A stretch of 62,168 bases of DNA from Gammaproteobacteria bacterium (GCA_029941465.1 JAPYQN010000007.1:1-62168), one strand, 5' to 3'; counted from the stretch's first letter, positions 51,244-61,196 are shown. Numbers and translations are program-made. Notes: generated by a model from the letters alone, not told the origin.

Positions 51244-52014
51244 TTGGAAAAATTACATCAAATTACATCACAACTTAGAGACCCTGAAAAAGGATGTCCT
51301 TGGGATAGGGAGCAAACATTTGAGTCAATTGCTCACTGTGCGATAGAAGAAGCATATGAAGTTGTTGAGGCCATTGAGAATAAGGATTATGAAGCTTTCA
51401 AAAATGAATTAGGAGATCTCTTATTCCAAGTAGCATTTCATTCAAACATTGCCGAGGAAATGAACTTATTCACTTTTGATGATGTGGTTGATTCAATTAC
51501 TACTAAATTGATTAATAGACACCCTCATGTGTTTTCAGATTTATCAATAGAAGATTCTAAGGCACAAACAGACCAGTGGGAGAGAATTAAAATTGAAGAG
51601 AGAAAACAGAAACATGGCATAAACAGTATTCTTGATGATATTGGCACAAATCAGCCAGCATTGAATATAGCCTATAAGATAGGGAAAAGAGCACGATCAG
51701 TTGGATTTGATTGGAGTAATGTTGGTGGTGTTATTGATAAAATTGAAGAAGAAATCGAAGAGCTTAAAGTTGCTATAAGTTCAGGTAATCAAAGCAATAT
51801 TGAAGAAGAGGCTGGGGATTTATTATTTAGCATCGTTAGTCTCTCGAGGCACACCTCAATAGACCCTGAATCAGCATTAAGGAAAGCTAATAAAAAATTT
51901 GATCAACGTTTCAGATCTATGGAAAGAGTTTTAAAAGAATCTAATAGGGAATTCTCTCATATGACCGAAAGGGAGCTTGATAAATTATGGGAAAATATAA
52001 AAGAAAAAGAATAG
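51244..52014 (+). CDS. mazG: Nucleoside triphosphate pyrophosphohydrolase MazG
   Basis: Removes non-canonical or excess NTPs. It has 256 residues and two MazG repeats: EEAYEVVEAI with NELGDLLFQVAFHS, and EEEIEELKVAI with EEAGDLLFSIVSL. The linker motif KIGKRARSVGFDW is typical. The TTG start has AGGAG (51233-51237) six bases upstream, which overlaps the nudL stop. Confidence 0.94.
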   Translation: MEKLHQITSQLRDPEKGCPWDREQTFESIAHCAIEEAYEVVEAIENKDYEAFKNELGDLLFQVAFHSNIAEEMNLFTFDDVVDSITTKLINRHPHVFSDLSIEDSKAQTDQWERIKIEERKQKHGINSILDDIGTNQPALNIAYKIGKRARSVGFDWSNVGGVIDKIEEEIEELKVAISSGNQSNIEEEAGDLLFSIVSLSRHTSIDPESALRKANKKFDQRFRSMERVLKESNREFSHMTERELDKLWENIKEKE

Positions 52015-52018
52015 TTGG

Positions 52019-53845
52019 ATGAATGATAAATTTAATACGCTTAAGAATTACGCAAGACGACTGACTAGTAAACCTGGTGTTTATTGCATGATAAACAGAA
52101 AAGAAGATGTGATTTATGTTGGTAAAGCAAAAAATTTAAAAAAAAGAGTCATTAGCTACTTTACTTCAGTTAATTCAGGGGGTAAGAAACAAGCGATCTT
52201 AAAAGAGACTCATTCAATTTCAATCACTATTACTCGAACCGAACGAGAGGCTTTGATTCTAGAAAATACTCTAATAAAAAAATACAGACCTAAGTTCAAT
52301 GTTTTACTCAAAGACAGTAAGAGTTATCCATATATAGAAGTAAATAATACCCACCAATTCCCACGATTTTCTTTTCATAGAGGGAAAAAAGATTTAAAAA
52401 AAGCAGAATATTATGGTCCTTATCCTAACGTAAGTGCTGTTAGAAATACGTTGAGTCAGTTACAAAAAGTTTTTTTATTGAGGAATTGTGATGAATCCTT
52501 TTTTAATAACCGATCAAGACCTTGTTTACAATTTCAAATAAAGAGATGTTCAGGACCTTGTGTGGGTTTGGTCACAAAAGAGGAATATCAATTTAACGTC
52601 AATCAAGCTCTCGACTATTTAAAAGGCAATGATCAATCCATTATTGAAAAGTTTATTGGAAAAATGGATCAATCTTCAGCCCAACAAGATTATGAAAAAG
52701 CTGGTTTTTATAGAGATCAAATTAGTTCATTAAAAGTTATACAATCACATCAATTTGTTGATGGAGCAAATCGAATTGATGCCGATGCCATAGCACTTAC
52801 CGAATCATCAGGCATGTTTTGTATTTCTGTATTATTTTTACGCAAAGGACAAATTTTAGGTAGTCGTTCATTTTATCCTCAAAAGACAAATATGGCTGAT
52901 GCTCAAGAGGTGATAGAGTCTTTTTTAATGCAGTACTACACTATGTATCAACCACCTAAAGAGATATTACTTAATATCAAACTTGAAAATCTTAGACTGC
53001 TTCAAGAAGCCCTTTCTGATGAATTAAAAACCAAAGTAATCATAAAACACAGCGTCAAGTCCTACAGGAAAAAATGGCTTGAAATCTCTGCATCAAATTC
53101 TATTGAATCATTAAAATCTAAGTTAGCCTCAAAAGCTTCAATAGCAGCTCAGTTGTATGAACTGACTGAGATTATTAGCCATGATAAGTTTGTCCAGAAT
53201 ATCGAATGTTTTGATGTTAGTCATTTCATGGGTGACAAGTGTGTAGCTTCATGTGTTGCATTTAATCGAGAGGGATTTAATAAACAGGGTTACCGACGTT
53301 TTAATATTAGTGGAATAAATAAAGGTAATGATTACGCTGCTATGTCACAAGCTCTTTCTCGTCACTATTCAAGAAGTTTAAAAGAATCTAGGTTATTACC
53401 CGACATCATTCTTGTCGATGGAGGCAAGGGCCAGATAAATATTGCCATTAGTGTATTTAAAGATCTGGGAATAATCGGAATACCTATACTCGGTATTGCT
53501 AAAGGCCCAAACCGCCAATTGAAAGAAGATCGAATTTTCATTAATAAAAATAAAAGCCCTCTTTCAATGGCAAATAATTCACCAGCTAAGTTTTTAATAC
53601 AATCAATTCGTGATGAGGCTCATCGATTCGCAATCACTGGGCACCGCAATAAAAAAAGAAAAAAGCTATTAACTTCTGATATCCAGTCAATTGAAGGTAT
53701 TGGCCCAAACAAGAAAAAGGATTTACTAAAACAATTCGGAGGTATTCAGGAAATTAAACGAGCTTCAGTAGAGGATTTAATGACCGTTAGAGGTATTAAT
53801 AACAATTTAGCAAATAAAATTTATAATCATTTCAATGCTAATTAA
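52019..53845 (+). CDS. uvrC: Excinuclease ABC subunit C
   Basis: Dual-incision nuclease of nucleotide excision repair (608 residues). Domains in order: GIY-YIG nuclease (residues about 17-95; PGVYCMINR, VIYVGKAKNLKKRV), Cys-rich segment (RPCLQFQIKRCSGPC), UVR/UvrB-binding motif (about 200-235), RNase H-like endonuclease (FDVSHFMGD, DIILVDGGKGQ) and two HhH motifs at the end (IEGIGPNKK, VRGINNNLA). pgsA follows 32 bp later, as in E. coli. Confidence 0.96.
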   Translation: MNDKFNTLKNYARRLTSKPGVYCMINRKEDVIYVGKAKNLKKRVISYFTSVNSGGKKQAILKETHSISITITRTEREALILENTLIKKYRPKFNVLLKDSKSYPYIEVNNTHQFPRFSFHRGKKDLKKAEYYGPYPNVSAVRNTLSQLQKVFLLRNCDESFFNNRSRPCLQFQIKRCSGPCVGLVTKEEYQFNVNQALDYLKGNDQSIIEKFIGKMDQSSAQQDYEKAGFYRDQISSLKVIQSHQFVDGANRIDADAIALTESSGMFCISVLFLRKGQILGSRSFYPQKTNMADAQEVIESFLMQYYTMYQPPKEILLNIKLENLRLLQEALSDELKTKVIIKHSVKSYRKKWLEISASNSIESLKSKLASKASIAAQLYELTEIISHDKFVQNIECFDVSHFMGDKCVASCVAFNREGFNKQGYRRFNISGINKGNDYAAMSQALSRHYSRSLKESRLLPDIILVDGGKGQINIAISVFKDLGIIGIPILGIAKGPNRQLKEDRIFINKNKSPLSMANNSPAKFLIQSIRDEAHRFAITGHRNKKRKKLLTSDIQSIEGIGPNKKKDLLKQFGGIQEIKRASVEDLMTVRGINNNLANKIYNHFNAN

Positions 53846-53865
53846 TCTTTTTTTCAAATAAATAT

Positions 53866-53871
53866 TATAAT
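53866..53871 (+). promoter_or_regulatory. Perfect -10 box placing +1 at the pgsA ATG
   Basis: TATAAT ends six bases before the pgsA ATG (53878) in the 32-bp gap after uvrC. Transcription from it would start at the ATG. No Shine-Dalgarno is present. pgsA may also be read from the uvrC transcript. Confidence 0.45.
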
Positions 53872-53877
53872 CATTAC

Positions 53878-54450
53878 ATGAGAGCCACATTTAATTTTGC
53901 AAATGCATTAACGCTTTTCAGGATTGCCAGTATTCCTTTGATTGCTGCTTTATTCTTTTCTTCAATTGATAATGCTAGACCACTAGCTGCTATGGTCTTC
54001 ATTTTAGCTGCATTAACTGATTGGTTGGATGGTTGGGTTGCTAGAGAATACAATTTATCCTCAAGATTTGGAGCATTTTTGGACCCTGTGGCAGATAAGC
54101 TCATTGTTTCAATTGCGTTAATTTTAATCGTCCAGAGTGACCCCAGTCTTCTAAACGCGATTATAGCATCAATTATTATTGGTCGTGAACTCACAATTTC
54201 TGCACTTCGAGAGTGGATGTCTGAGCTTGGGGAACGGCATAAGGTTTCCGTGATTGGTTATGCAAAACTTAAAACCATTTTACAGATGGTCGGACTCTCT
54301 TGTATGTTGTTTAGTAAACCTATTTTTTATGTTGATATATACTTAATTGGCAGTGTTTGTCTTCTAGGCTCTGCTGTTTTAACACTTTGGACCATGATAG
54401 TTTACCTAATTAGAGCATGGCCAATAATTTCAAAAGGTGATTATTTGTGA
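53878..54450 (+). CDS. pgsA: CDP-diacylglycerol-glycerol-3-phosphate 3-phosphatidyltransferase
   Basis: Makes phosphatidylglycerophosphate for PG and cardiolipin; integral membrane, 190 residues. The full signature is TDWLDGWVAREYNLSSRFG then FLDPVADK, with the AR that the 10040 paralogue lacks. The start FNFANALTLFRI is typical of PgsA. Its position behind uvrC is the conserved one, so this is the best pgsA candidate of the two PgsA-like genes. The stop overlaps the next start (GTGA). Confidence 0.9.
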   Translation: MRATFNFANALTLFRIASIPLIAALFFSSIDNARPLAAMVFILAALTDWLDGWVAREYNLSSRFGAFLDPVADKLIVSIALILIVQSDPSLLNAIIASIIIGRELTISALREWMSELGERHKVSVIGYAKLKTILQMVGLSCMLFSKPIFYVDIYLIGSVCLLGSAVLTLWTMIVYLIRAWPIISKGDYL

Positions 54451-56186
54451 GATCTAAACCTTTCTTAGCAATAATTCTTCTGCTAATAATCGGTGCTTGT
54501 GGAACAGGCAGTGAAGATGCATATTTTAACCAAATCCTAGACGATGAGTGGAGCAGAGGCATGGAAGAAAATCCAGTCTACGCTTCTTATATGGGAGATA
54601 AATCAGCTAATCAAGATTGGCCCGATATTTCTGATCAAGCGGTAAGAGAAAGACAGAAAAAGACTCGAGAGGTCCTAGAAAAAATTAAATCCGTTAATCC
54701 TCAAAAACTCACAGAGGAGAATCAACTTAATTATAGATTGTTTCTATACAATTATGAGCGATCGGTAAAATCACAGAAATTTGACAGCCATTTACTCACC
54801 TTTGGTCAAAGAGGAGGGATTCAACTAGAACAAGAGACAGCAGAAGGACTAAGTTTTAATAGCTCACAGGATTACAAAGATTGGTTAGCAAGATTAGAAA
54901 AATTACCTGAATTAATTAATACACATATTGACCTTGGAAAATTAGGCATCGAGAAGAGTATTACCGCACCAAATATTTTAATGCAACGCGTTGCTAAGCA
55001 AATTCAATTGCAATTAGTAGACGATCCAGAGGATAGTCCTTTTTATAATGTTTTTTCAGATATACCCAAAACAATTAATGATTGGGAAGCGCTTCAAATA
55101 CAAGCAAAGGAAGTGATTAAAGAGCAAGTTGTTCCTGCTTATCAAACCCTTGATTTCTTTTTTAGGACTGAATATTTACCAATGTCACGTGATACTTATG
55201 GTGTTTCTGCTTTGCCAAATGGTTACGAATGGTATGAAAATTTAGCTGCATATCACACAACCACTGATTTAAGTCCTGATGAAATTCATAATATTGGTCT
55301 ATCTGAGGTCAAACGAATTCGATCTGAAATGCAAGAAGTCATTGACTCAATCGGTTTTGAAGGAACTTTTAATGATTTCTTAATATTTCTTAGAACAGAC
55401 CCACAGTTTTATTATGAAACAGAAGATGAATTATTTGAGGCCTACTTAGCAACCTCTAAGAAAATAGATCCAGAAATTGTTCGACTTTTTAAGGTCTTAC
55501 CTAGAACGCCTTATGGATTAAAACCAATACCAAAAGAATCTGCACCAGATACAACAACTGCCTATTACATGAGACCAGCAGCTGATGGATCAAGAGCTGG
55601 TTATTATTATGTCAATCTTTATCGACCAGAAGTCAGACCAAAATTTGAAATGGAGGTTCTCTCAGTCCATGAAGCGGTGCCAGGTCATCATCTACAGATA
55701 GCATTGGCTATGGAACTTGAGGGGATACCTAATTTTAGAAAATATTCAGGATACACAGCCTTTGTCGAAGGTTGGGGCCTTTATAGCGAGAGCTTAGGAT
55801 ATGATATTGGTCTTTATGAAGACCCGTATTCAAAATTCGGAGCATTAACTTATGACATGTGGCGTGCCGTTCGGTTAGTGGTCGATACGGGTATGCACTA
55901 TAAAGGATGGAGTAGACAACAAGCCATTGACTTCTTTAAAGACAATGCCGCAAAAACTGAGCAAGATATTGTCAATGAGATTGATCGCTATCTGATTATG
56001 CCGGGCCAAGCACTCGCCTATAAAATAGGACAATTGAAACTTCTCGAATTAAAACAAAGGGCGAAGAATCAGCTTGGAGATCAGTTTGATATTAAAGAAT
56101 TCCATCATGCCGTTCTTAGTCAAGGGGCACTTCCCTTGGCCGTGCTTGAAGAGCGAATAGATGATTATCTTTTAGAGGTTAAATAA
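54447..56186 (+). CDS. DUF885 family lipoprotein, putative metallopeptidase
   Basis: A 579-residue predicted lipoprotein (lipobox IIGACG) of the DUF885 family, related to zinc peptidases. The signature HEAVPGHHLQ lies near residue 407, with a further Glu-rich segment FVEGWGLYSE downstream, as in the family. Catalytic activity and substrate are uncertain. The GTG start overlaps the pgsA stop by four bases. The last 15 bp overlap the amidohydrolase gene. Confidence 0.8.
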   Translation: MRSKPFLAIILLLIIGACGTGSEDAYFNQILDDEWSRGMEENPVYASYMGDKSANQDWPDISDQAVRERQKKTREVLEKIKSVNPQKLTEENQLNYRLFLYNYERSVKSQKFDSHLLTFGQRGGIQLEQETAEGLSFNSSQDYKDWLARLEKLPELINTHIDLGKLGIEKSITAPNILMQRVAKQIQLQLVDDPEDSPFYNVFSDIPKTINDWEALQIQAKEVIKEQVVPAYQTLDFFFRTEYLPMSRDTYGVSALPNGYEWYENLAAYHTTTDLSPDEIHNIGLSEVKRIRSEMQEVIDSIGFEGTFNDFLIFLRTDPQFYYETEDELFEAYLATSKKIDPEIVRLFKVLPRTPYGLKPIPKESAPDTTTAYYMRPAADGSRAGYYYVNLYRPEVRPKFEMEVLSVHEAVPGHHLQIALAMELEGIPNFRKYSGYTAFVEGWGLYSESLGYDIGLYEDPYSKFGALTYDMWRAVRLVVDTGMHYKGWSRQQAIDFFKDNAAKTEQDIVNEIDRYLIMPGQALAYKIGQLKLLELKQRAKNQLGDQFDIKEFHHAVLSQGALPLAVLEERIDDYLLEVK

Positions 56187-57194
56187 CGTCTCAAAATTGC
56201 TTTGAAGAATTAATTTCATCTCCATAGCTGAATATTCATTGATTTCCATAGCCTCAACGAAGTTTTCTAAATGACTTGCCGTATAACCAGGAAATTGAGG
56301 GCCATCAGATCCATAAATTACTCTATCAATCAATCCTTCTTTTTTAATAATTTTAAGATATTCGGGTAAAACTTCAGCTGCTTTTCTGGCGCCTAAAGCA
56401 CCGGGTTCAAAATAAACATTATCGTATTTTTTAGCCAATTGAATACAAGATTCTAGATAAGTTAACTGAATTAAAAAACTATCATAACCAGTGTGTCCCA
56501 AAATAAATTTTGTCTGAGGATACTTGATAATTGATTCTTCTAAATATAGTGGATCAACATAGGGTGGCTCTCTTCTTGTGTAAGGGTTTGGGCTGGTTCC
56601 TGTATGAATATAAATTGGTTTATTTAAGCGACCAGCTATTTCATAAATTCCATCAAAGCGTTGATCATCCAATCTCATTTGCTGATGTGCATGAGCTAGC
56701 TTAATGCCAGTGGCTTTGTATTTGATCAGGTCACTTTCTAATTTTTTAAGTTCTTTATCAGCATTAATATTCCAATGGTCGGTTCTTATACTATAGAACC
56801 CGAACATTCTCTTTGATTGATCTTTTATTTGTTGATATAAGAATTCATTATTTGCAATTCCAGTGGTATCAGGGCTGTAGACTGCAAACACTCCTGCACG
56901 ACGAATCCCAGCCTTATCCATTTGTTTTAGAATTCCTTCTGATGTTAAACCACTTCCAAGAAGGTTTTCCATTAGAAATTTAAAGGGTTTTGGAACTCTT
57001 TCAGAATACCTTTCTTTGTAAGGTTCAGTTAAAGCTTCCCAAGTCCCAGTGTGAAGATGCATATCAATGATATCTATATCCACGCCATCAATGGTGAGTC
57101 CGTAAGTTGGTTCCGCGTCATCTTTTATTAAAAAGTTATAGCCCACTCCAAATAGGATGATGAGAATAATGACCCTGTATAAATTTTTTTTCAT
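56172..57194 (-). CDS. Amidohydrolase_2-type TIM-barrel protein, membrane-anchored
   Basis: A 340-residue protein with an N-terminal hydrophobic anchor (VIILIILFGVGYNFL) and a TIM-barrel metal hydrolase: IDMHLHTGTW (first metal His pair), a central KLAHAHQQ, HTGTSPNP, ILGHTGYD and the late Asp in YGSDGPQFPGY. Relatives are hydrolases or decarboxylases. The anchor suggests it faces the periplasm. Substrate unknown. A 42-bp gap separates it from the upstream prolyl oligopeptidase. Confidence 0.75.
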   Translation of the reverse strand: MKKNLYRVIILIILFGVGYNFLIKDDAEPTYGLTIDGVDIDIIDMHLHTGTWEALTEPYKERYSERVPKPFKFLMENLLGSGLTSEGILKQMDKAGIRRAGVFAVYSPDTTGIANNEFLYQQIKDQSKRMFGFYSIRTDHWNINADKELKKLESDLIKYKATGIKLAHAHQQMRLDDQRFDGIYEIAGRLNKPIYIHTGTSPNPYTRREPPYVDPLYLEESIIKYPQTKFILGHTGYDSFLIQLTYLESCIQLAKKYDNVYFEPGALGARKAAEVLPEYLKIIKKEGLIDRVIYGSDGPQFPGYTASHLENFVEAMEINEYSAMEMKLILQSNFETLFNL

Positions 57195-57235
57195 AAGTTG
57201 TTCAGCTGCTGGTATTAATAATAATCAACTATTGA

Positions 57236-59365
57236 TTAATTTTGTAACAAATAATGAAGTGCAAAGCCATAGACATCAGAAATATATTCAATAGTTTTAT
57301 TCCTGGGTGTTCCCGCACCGTGTCCTGCTCTTGTTTCTATTCTGATAAGAATAGGGTTTGTACAATTTTGTGCTTCTTGCATTCTGGCTGCAAATTTATA
57401 TGAATGCGATGGAACAACACGATCATCAAGTTCTGAAGTGGTAATCAAAGTAGGTGGGTAGCATTCTCCTCTTTCTATATTGTGATAAGGGGAATACTTA
57501 ACCAGCACTTGAAAGTCTTCTAGTTTCTCTGGGGAACCGTAATCACTTTCCCAAGCCCAGCCAATGGTAAATTTATTAAAACGAAGCATATCCATTACCC
57601 CTACACTAGGTAGAGTAACACCAAATAGATCAGGTCTTTGAAGCATGGTTGCTCCAACCAATAACCCACCATTTGAACGACCCTCAATAACAGTTTTTTT
57701 AGGGCTAGAAATGTTCATCGTATGTAAATATTCAGCAGCACTCACAAAATCATCAAAAACATTTTGTTTGTTTTTTAACATGCCTTGTTGATGCCATTCC
57801 TCCCCATATTCACCGCCACCTCTAATATTGGGAACTGCAACAACTCCACCCATTAGCATCCAAGCTAAGTAGCGTTCTTTGAAATTTGGCAGTATTGAGA
57901 TATCAAAACCACCATAACCGTATAGTAATAATGGGGCATTCACACCCAATTCAGTGTCTTGATGGTGTGAAATAAACATGGGAATCATGGTTCCATCCTT
58001 AGTGGGATAGAACACCTGTTGACTTATATAGTGATCACCATTGAATTGAGGAATTTCTTTTGCCCATACAAGTGAAATGTCATCATTTTTGGCATTGTAT
58101 TTGTATATTTGATTCGGTTGGATGTAATTCGTGTATGAGAAATAAAAAATATCGGAGTCTTGATTTGACGAAATGTTGGAGATAATTCCTTGTCTATTGA
58201 AATTAATTGTTTTCTTTTTTAAAGACTCTTTTTCATAGAGAAAGACTTCGCTTGCCACATTGTTCAAGTATTGACATAAAATATAGTTTTCTAAAATTTC
58301 AACATTTGTTAGAGCGTCATTTTGCTCATCGATCAATACCTTCCAGTTGTTCTCTTCAGGGTGATTGATATCAATTGATATTACTTTTCCCTTGGGAGCA
58401 TCTAGATTTGTAAAAAACCAAAAAATAGATCCCTCATTACCAAGAAAAGTAAATTGTGCTCTCAAATCTGGAATCAATTCTACGAAAGACTCGTCCTGTC
58501 TTAAATCCTTATAAAATAATCTATTTCTTTCGTCTGTACCCTCGCTAACAGATAGAATGAGATAACGACCGTCTTCAGTTATTGTAGTTCCCCAACCCCA
58601 TTCAGGGTGTTCAGGTCGTTCATAAATTAATTGGTTTTTGGATTGAGGTTGACCAAGAGTATGAAAAAACAGTTTCTGATTCCTGTTTAGTTCTTTATAT
58701 TCATCACCTTTTTGAGGTTTAGAGTATCCTGAATAATAAAATCCTGAATTATCTTTAGCCCATTCTGCGTTACTAAATTTTGACCATTTAATAGTGTCTT
58801 CTAGTATGTCACCATTTTTAATATGTTTGATTTTCCATGTTTTCCAATCTGATCCGCCATCCGATATGGAGTAGGCGATTAGTTCAGAATTAGGGCTTAC
58901 ACTAACTGAGCCGATTGAAACAGTGCCATCTTCAGATAAGAGATTAGGATCAATAACCAGTTTCTTTTTATTTTGCGTATTTTCCTGATAGAAGAGCTTG
59001 CTTTGTTGCCATGCCCCATTGTTGTAATAGGTAAAAATCTTTGATTTCTTTCGAAAAGGGACAGATTGATTTTCTTTGTTGTAAATTTTTTCTAGTAGTA
59101 ATTTAATCTGCTTTTTCTCTGAAAGGTTATCTAAATAAGAATTGGTAAAACGATTTTGCTCTATGATCCAAGATTGAGTCTGTTCTGAGTTTAAATCCTC
59201 TAATCCTCTATAAGGATCATCAATAATAATTCCATGATAGTTATCTTGAGTATTACCTTTAATAGATACTGGATAATGAATAGTTTTAGCGACACTATGG
59301 GTTGAGAAAATTACCAAAGAAATGTAGCAGAATAATAGGTAATATTTATAGATAGTTTTAAACAT
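57236..59365 (-). CDS. Prolyl oligopeptidase (S9A), secreted
   Basis: Serine peptidase (709 residues) with an N-terminal signal peptide (about 1-27), a seven-bladed propeller and a C-terminal alpha/beta hydrolase domain. The catalytic triad is Ser near 563 (EGRSNGGLL), Asp near 646 (ELDDRVVPSHSYKF) and His near 680 (RAGHGAG). It cleaves after proline in short peptides, probably in the periplasm. TATAAT is six bases before the ATG. It is divergent from a small membrane-protein gene across 43 bp. Confidence 0.92.
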   Translation of the reverse strand: MFKTIYKYYLLFCYISLVIFSTHSVAKTIHYPVSIKGNTQDNYHGIIIDDPYRGLEDLNSEQTQSWIIEQNRFTNSYLDNLSEKKQIKLLLEKIYNKENQSVPFRKKSKIFTYYNNGAWQQSKLFYQENTQNKKKLVIDPNLLSEDGTVSIGSVSVSPNSELIAYSISDGGSDWKTWKIKHIKNGDILEDTIKWSKFSNAEWAKDNSGFYYSGYSKPQKGDEYKELNRNQKLFFHTLGQPQSKNQLIYERPEHPEWGWGTTITEDGRYLILSVSEGTDERNRLFYKDLRQDESFVELIPDLRAQFTFLGNEGSIFWFFTNLDAPKGKVISIDINHPEENNWKVLIDEQNDALTNVEILENYILCQYLNNVASEVFLYEKESLKKKTINFNRQGIISNISSNQDSDIFYFSYTNYIQPNQIYKYNAKNDDISLVWAKEIPQFNGDHYISQQVFYPTKDGTMIPMFISHHQDTELGVNAPLLLYGYGGFDISILPNFKERYLAWMLMGGVVAVPNIRGGGEYGEEWHQQGMLKNKQNVFDDFVSAAEYLHTMNISSPKKTVIEGRSNGGLLVGATMLQRPDLFGVTLPSVGVMDMLRFNKFTIGWAWESDYGSPEKLEDFQVLVKYSPYHNIERGECYPPTLITTSELDDRVVPSHSYKFAARMQEAQNCTNPILIRIETRAGHGAGTPRNKTIEYISDVYGFALHYLLQN

Positions 59366-59371
59366 TCATTA

Positions 59372-59377
59372 ATTATA
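59372..59377 (-). promoter_or_regulatory. Perfect -10 box placing +1 at the prolyl oligopeptidase ATG
   Basis: On the minus strand TATAAT ends six bases before the ATG at 59365, the same spacing as at pssA and pgsA. No Shine-Dalgarno. In the divergent direction TATAAG (59394-59399) ends nine bases before the ATG at 59409. Confidence 0.45.
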
Positions 59378-59408
59378 AGTATTTTGGTAGAAATATAAGC
59401 AAAAATCT

Positions 59409-59789
59409 ATGGAACAACTTTTAACAAGCGTCGGGTTAATGCAAAACGATGTACTTTTACCCGGTTTTATTTTTGGGGTTGTGCATGTTAGCCTTGTGAT
59501 CCTAGGTTTTTATACCGGCTGGAGTATTAATCGGCTTTTAAAGAATGTCACCAAAGGTTATATTGCCGGCATTATAGGTGCCTCATTGGCCCATGTAATT
59601 GCAGATCTTGTCGCTGCCATTATTGATCCAACCATGAGGGCAAGAACTGCAGGGATAGTTTTGGGAGGGTTATTGCCATTGTTCTTGATTCCCTTTTTAG
59701 AAAAATATGTTACAAAAAGTAAAAGCCATATTATGATTGGTGATCATGAGGACATTGAGAAAGATTTAAATGATGAACATCATCATTAG
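59409..59789 (+). CDS. Small membrane protein with His-rich tail
   Basis: A 126-residue protein with about four hydrophobic segments (about 15-35, 50-70, 80-95, with a short amphipathic start) and a charged C-terminal tail ending DLNDEHHH. I do not recognise the family. Gly-rich helices (AGIIGASLAHVIADLVAAII) suggest tight packing, and a His/Asp tail might bind metal. The 178 bp that follow hold only a candidate promoter before the ferritin-like gene. Confidence 0.65.
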   Translation: MEQLLTSVGLMQNDVLLPGFIFGVVHVSLVILGFYTGWSINRLLKNVTKGYIAGIIGASLAHVIADLVAAIIDPTMRARTAGIVLGGLLPLFLIPFLEKYVTKSKSHIMIGDHEDIEKDLNDEHHH

Positions 59790-59861
59790 TGATTCTATAA
59801 CCTTTTTCTAAATGAAACACATATTCAGATTAAGTTGGCTGAATTAAGAACACAAAGTGCC

Positions 59862-59889
59862 TTAGCATGATTCTGTGGAATCGTATAAT
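59862..59889 (+). promoter_or_regulatory. Candidate promoter for the ferritin-like gene
   Basis: TTAGCA (59862-59867), a 16-bp spacer and TATAAT (59884-59889). The leader would be about 72 bases and contains a long T-rich run (from about 59915) before AAAGG and the ATG at 59968. No Fur-box palindrome is obvious. Confidence 0.4.
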
Positions 59890-59967
59890 AGATGAGAGGG
59901 GTTACGGAGATAAATTTTTTTTATTTTTTAGTACAATAATTAACTTGAGGTTACAAAAAAGGTTGTT

Positions 59968-60405
59968 ATGCAAAACTTGGATTTAAAGAAAACTTGTGAA
60001 ATTCTGAACACCATCATGGAGTATGAACTTTCAGGTGTTGTTCGCTACACTCATTCTTCAATAATGGTTAGCGGCCCATATCGGATTCCAATTGTTCAGT
60101 TTCTTCAAGCTCAAGCAAATGAATCGTTGTTACATGCTCAAGAGGCAGGCGAATTATTAACGGGACTTGAAGGTCATCCCACTCAACAAATTGCCCCTAT
60201 AGAAGAAACACATCAACATTCTGTTGAAGACATTCTTCAAGAAAGCCTTGACCATGAATTACATGCTTTAGATCTTTATAATTATCTTTTAGAAGCCGTT
60301 GATGGCAAATCTATTTTCTTGGAAGAATACGCTAGAAATAAGATAGCTCAAGAGGAGCAACATTCTTTGGAGCTAAGAAAGATGTTGCGTGATTATTCTT
60401 CTTAA
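59968..60405 (+). CDS. Ferritin-like/bacterioferritin-type protein
   Basis: A 145-residue four-helix bundle with the carboxylate/His pattern of the ferritin-like superfamily: Glu in MEYELSGVVRY, Glu and His in QANESLLHAQEAGE, Glu in LDHELHALDLYNY and the pair in AQEEQHSLELRKM. It may store iron or act as a diiron oxidase. The Met that binds heme in classical bacterioferritin appears to be Leu. The stop interlocks with that of the SGNH gene (TTAA, 60402-60405). Confidence 0.8.
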   Translation: MQNLDLKKTCEILNTIMEYELSGVVRYTHSSIMVSGPYRIPIVQFLQAQANESLLHAQEAGELLTGLEGHPTQQIAPIEETHQHSVEDILQESLDHELHALDLYNYLLEAVDGKSIFLEEYARNKIAQEEQHSLELRKMLRDYSS

Positions 60406-61196
60406 TTAGTAGATTTTTGATAGAAAGTTCTAACTGTTGATGCTGCAATTTTTTGTAGAAATAACTTATCATCAGTCTTGATAAGACCGTTATAGTCATA
60501 GTTTAATCCAACCGGCGATTCATTAAATACACTAGCAAAAACAGTACATGCTGCTAAATAAGTGCCTAATAGAGCTGGATGTGTGCCATCAAGATTGTGA
60601 AGTTTTATAGCTGGTCTTTGCTTGTAAGCATTTTCAAAGGCTAAACCCACTGGAATGACAAGGGTTTGATTTTTGTTTCCAGCAGTCACATACATCTCCT
60701 CAATCACTCTAATGAGATTTGGGTCAAAACTTTTGTGTGGCTCAACGTATGCATGAATCATATATAAAGCTGCTTCAGAGCCATTAGCTTTTATTCTTTT
60801 AATGTGTTCATTCGCTTTTTTAGCAAAAGCTTTCCTGTCTTTCTTTGATAATCCTTCTCCGCTGCCACCTTGAAGAATCACTAATTCAAATTTATTAATT
60901 AAGCTAATTGCTTTAGGTTTTAGTAAATGATCAAGGTTGTGGTGTTTTAATCTAGAGCCCCCAATTGTTGATGACTTGACATTTTTACCTCCCTCATAAC
61001 CTGGGTATCTTTCATCAGCCATTCTTTTAAAATGATTATGCAAACTATCGTTGTAGTAAAGATAACTATTACCAACAAATAAAATACTCGTTGGCGATGT
61101 GCGCTTTAATTTTTTGATCTCTGGAGTAACTGCATCAGTTATTGATGAATAATTCACAAACACCAAAATCAGCAGAGATATACTTATTTTTTTCAC
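60402..61196 (-). CDS. SGNH-hydrolase-like exported protein (DUF4886-like)
   Basis: A 264-residue protein with a signal peptide (about 1-22). SGNH blocks are visible: FVGNSYLYYND (block I, with Asn-Ser where GDS is usual), GGSRLKHH, ILQGGSGE, and DGTHPALLGTYLAA, carrying the Asp-x-x-His. Esterase or polysaccharide deacetylase activity is plausible. It is probably periplasmic. It lies 10 bp after the DUF998-like gene and is likely co-transcribed with it. Confidence 0.75.
   Translation of the reverse strand: MKKISISLLILVFVNYSSITDAVTPEIKKLKRTSPTSILFVGNSYLYYNDSLHNHFKRMADERYPGYEGGKNVKSSTIGGSRLKHHNLDHLLKPKAISLINKFELVILQGGSGEGLSKKDRKAFAKKANEHIKRIKANGSEAALYMIHAYVEPHKSFDPNLIRVIEEMYVTAGNKNQTLVIPVGLAFENAYKQRPAIKLHNLDGTHPALLGTYLAACTVFASVFNESPVGLNYDYNGLIKTDDKLFLQKIAASTVRTFYQKSTN

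Noticed and set aside
59897..59945. 15-codon ORF before the ferritin-like gene
   Set aside because: Too short, T-rich and without a ribosome-binding site.
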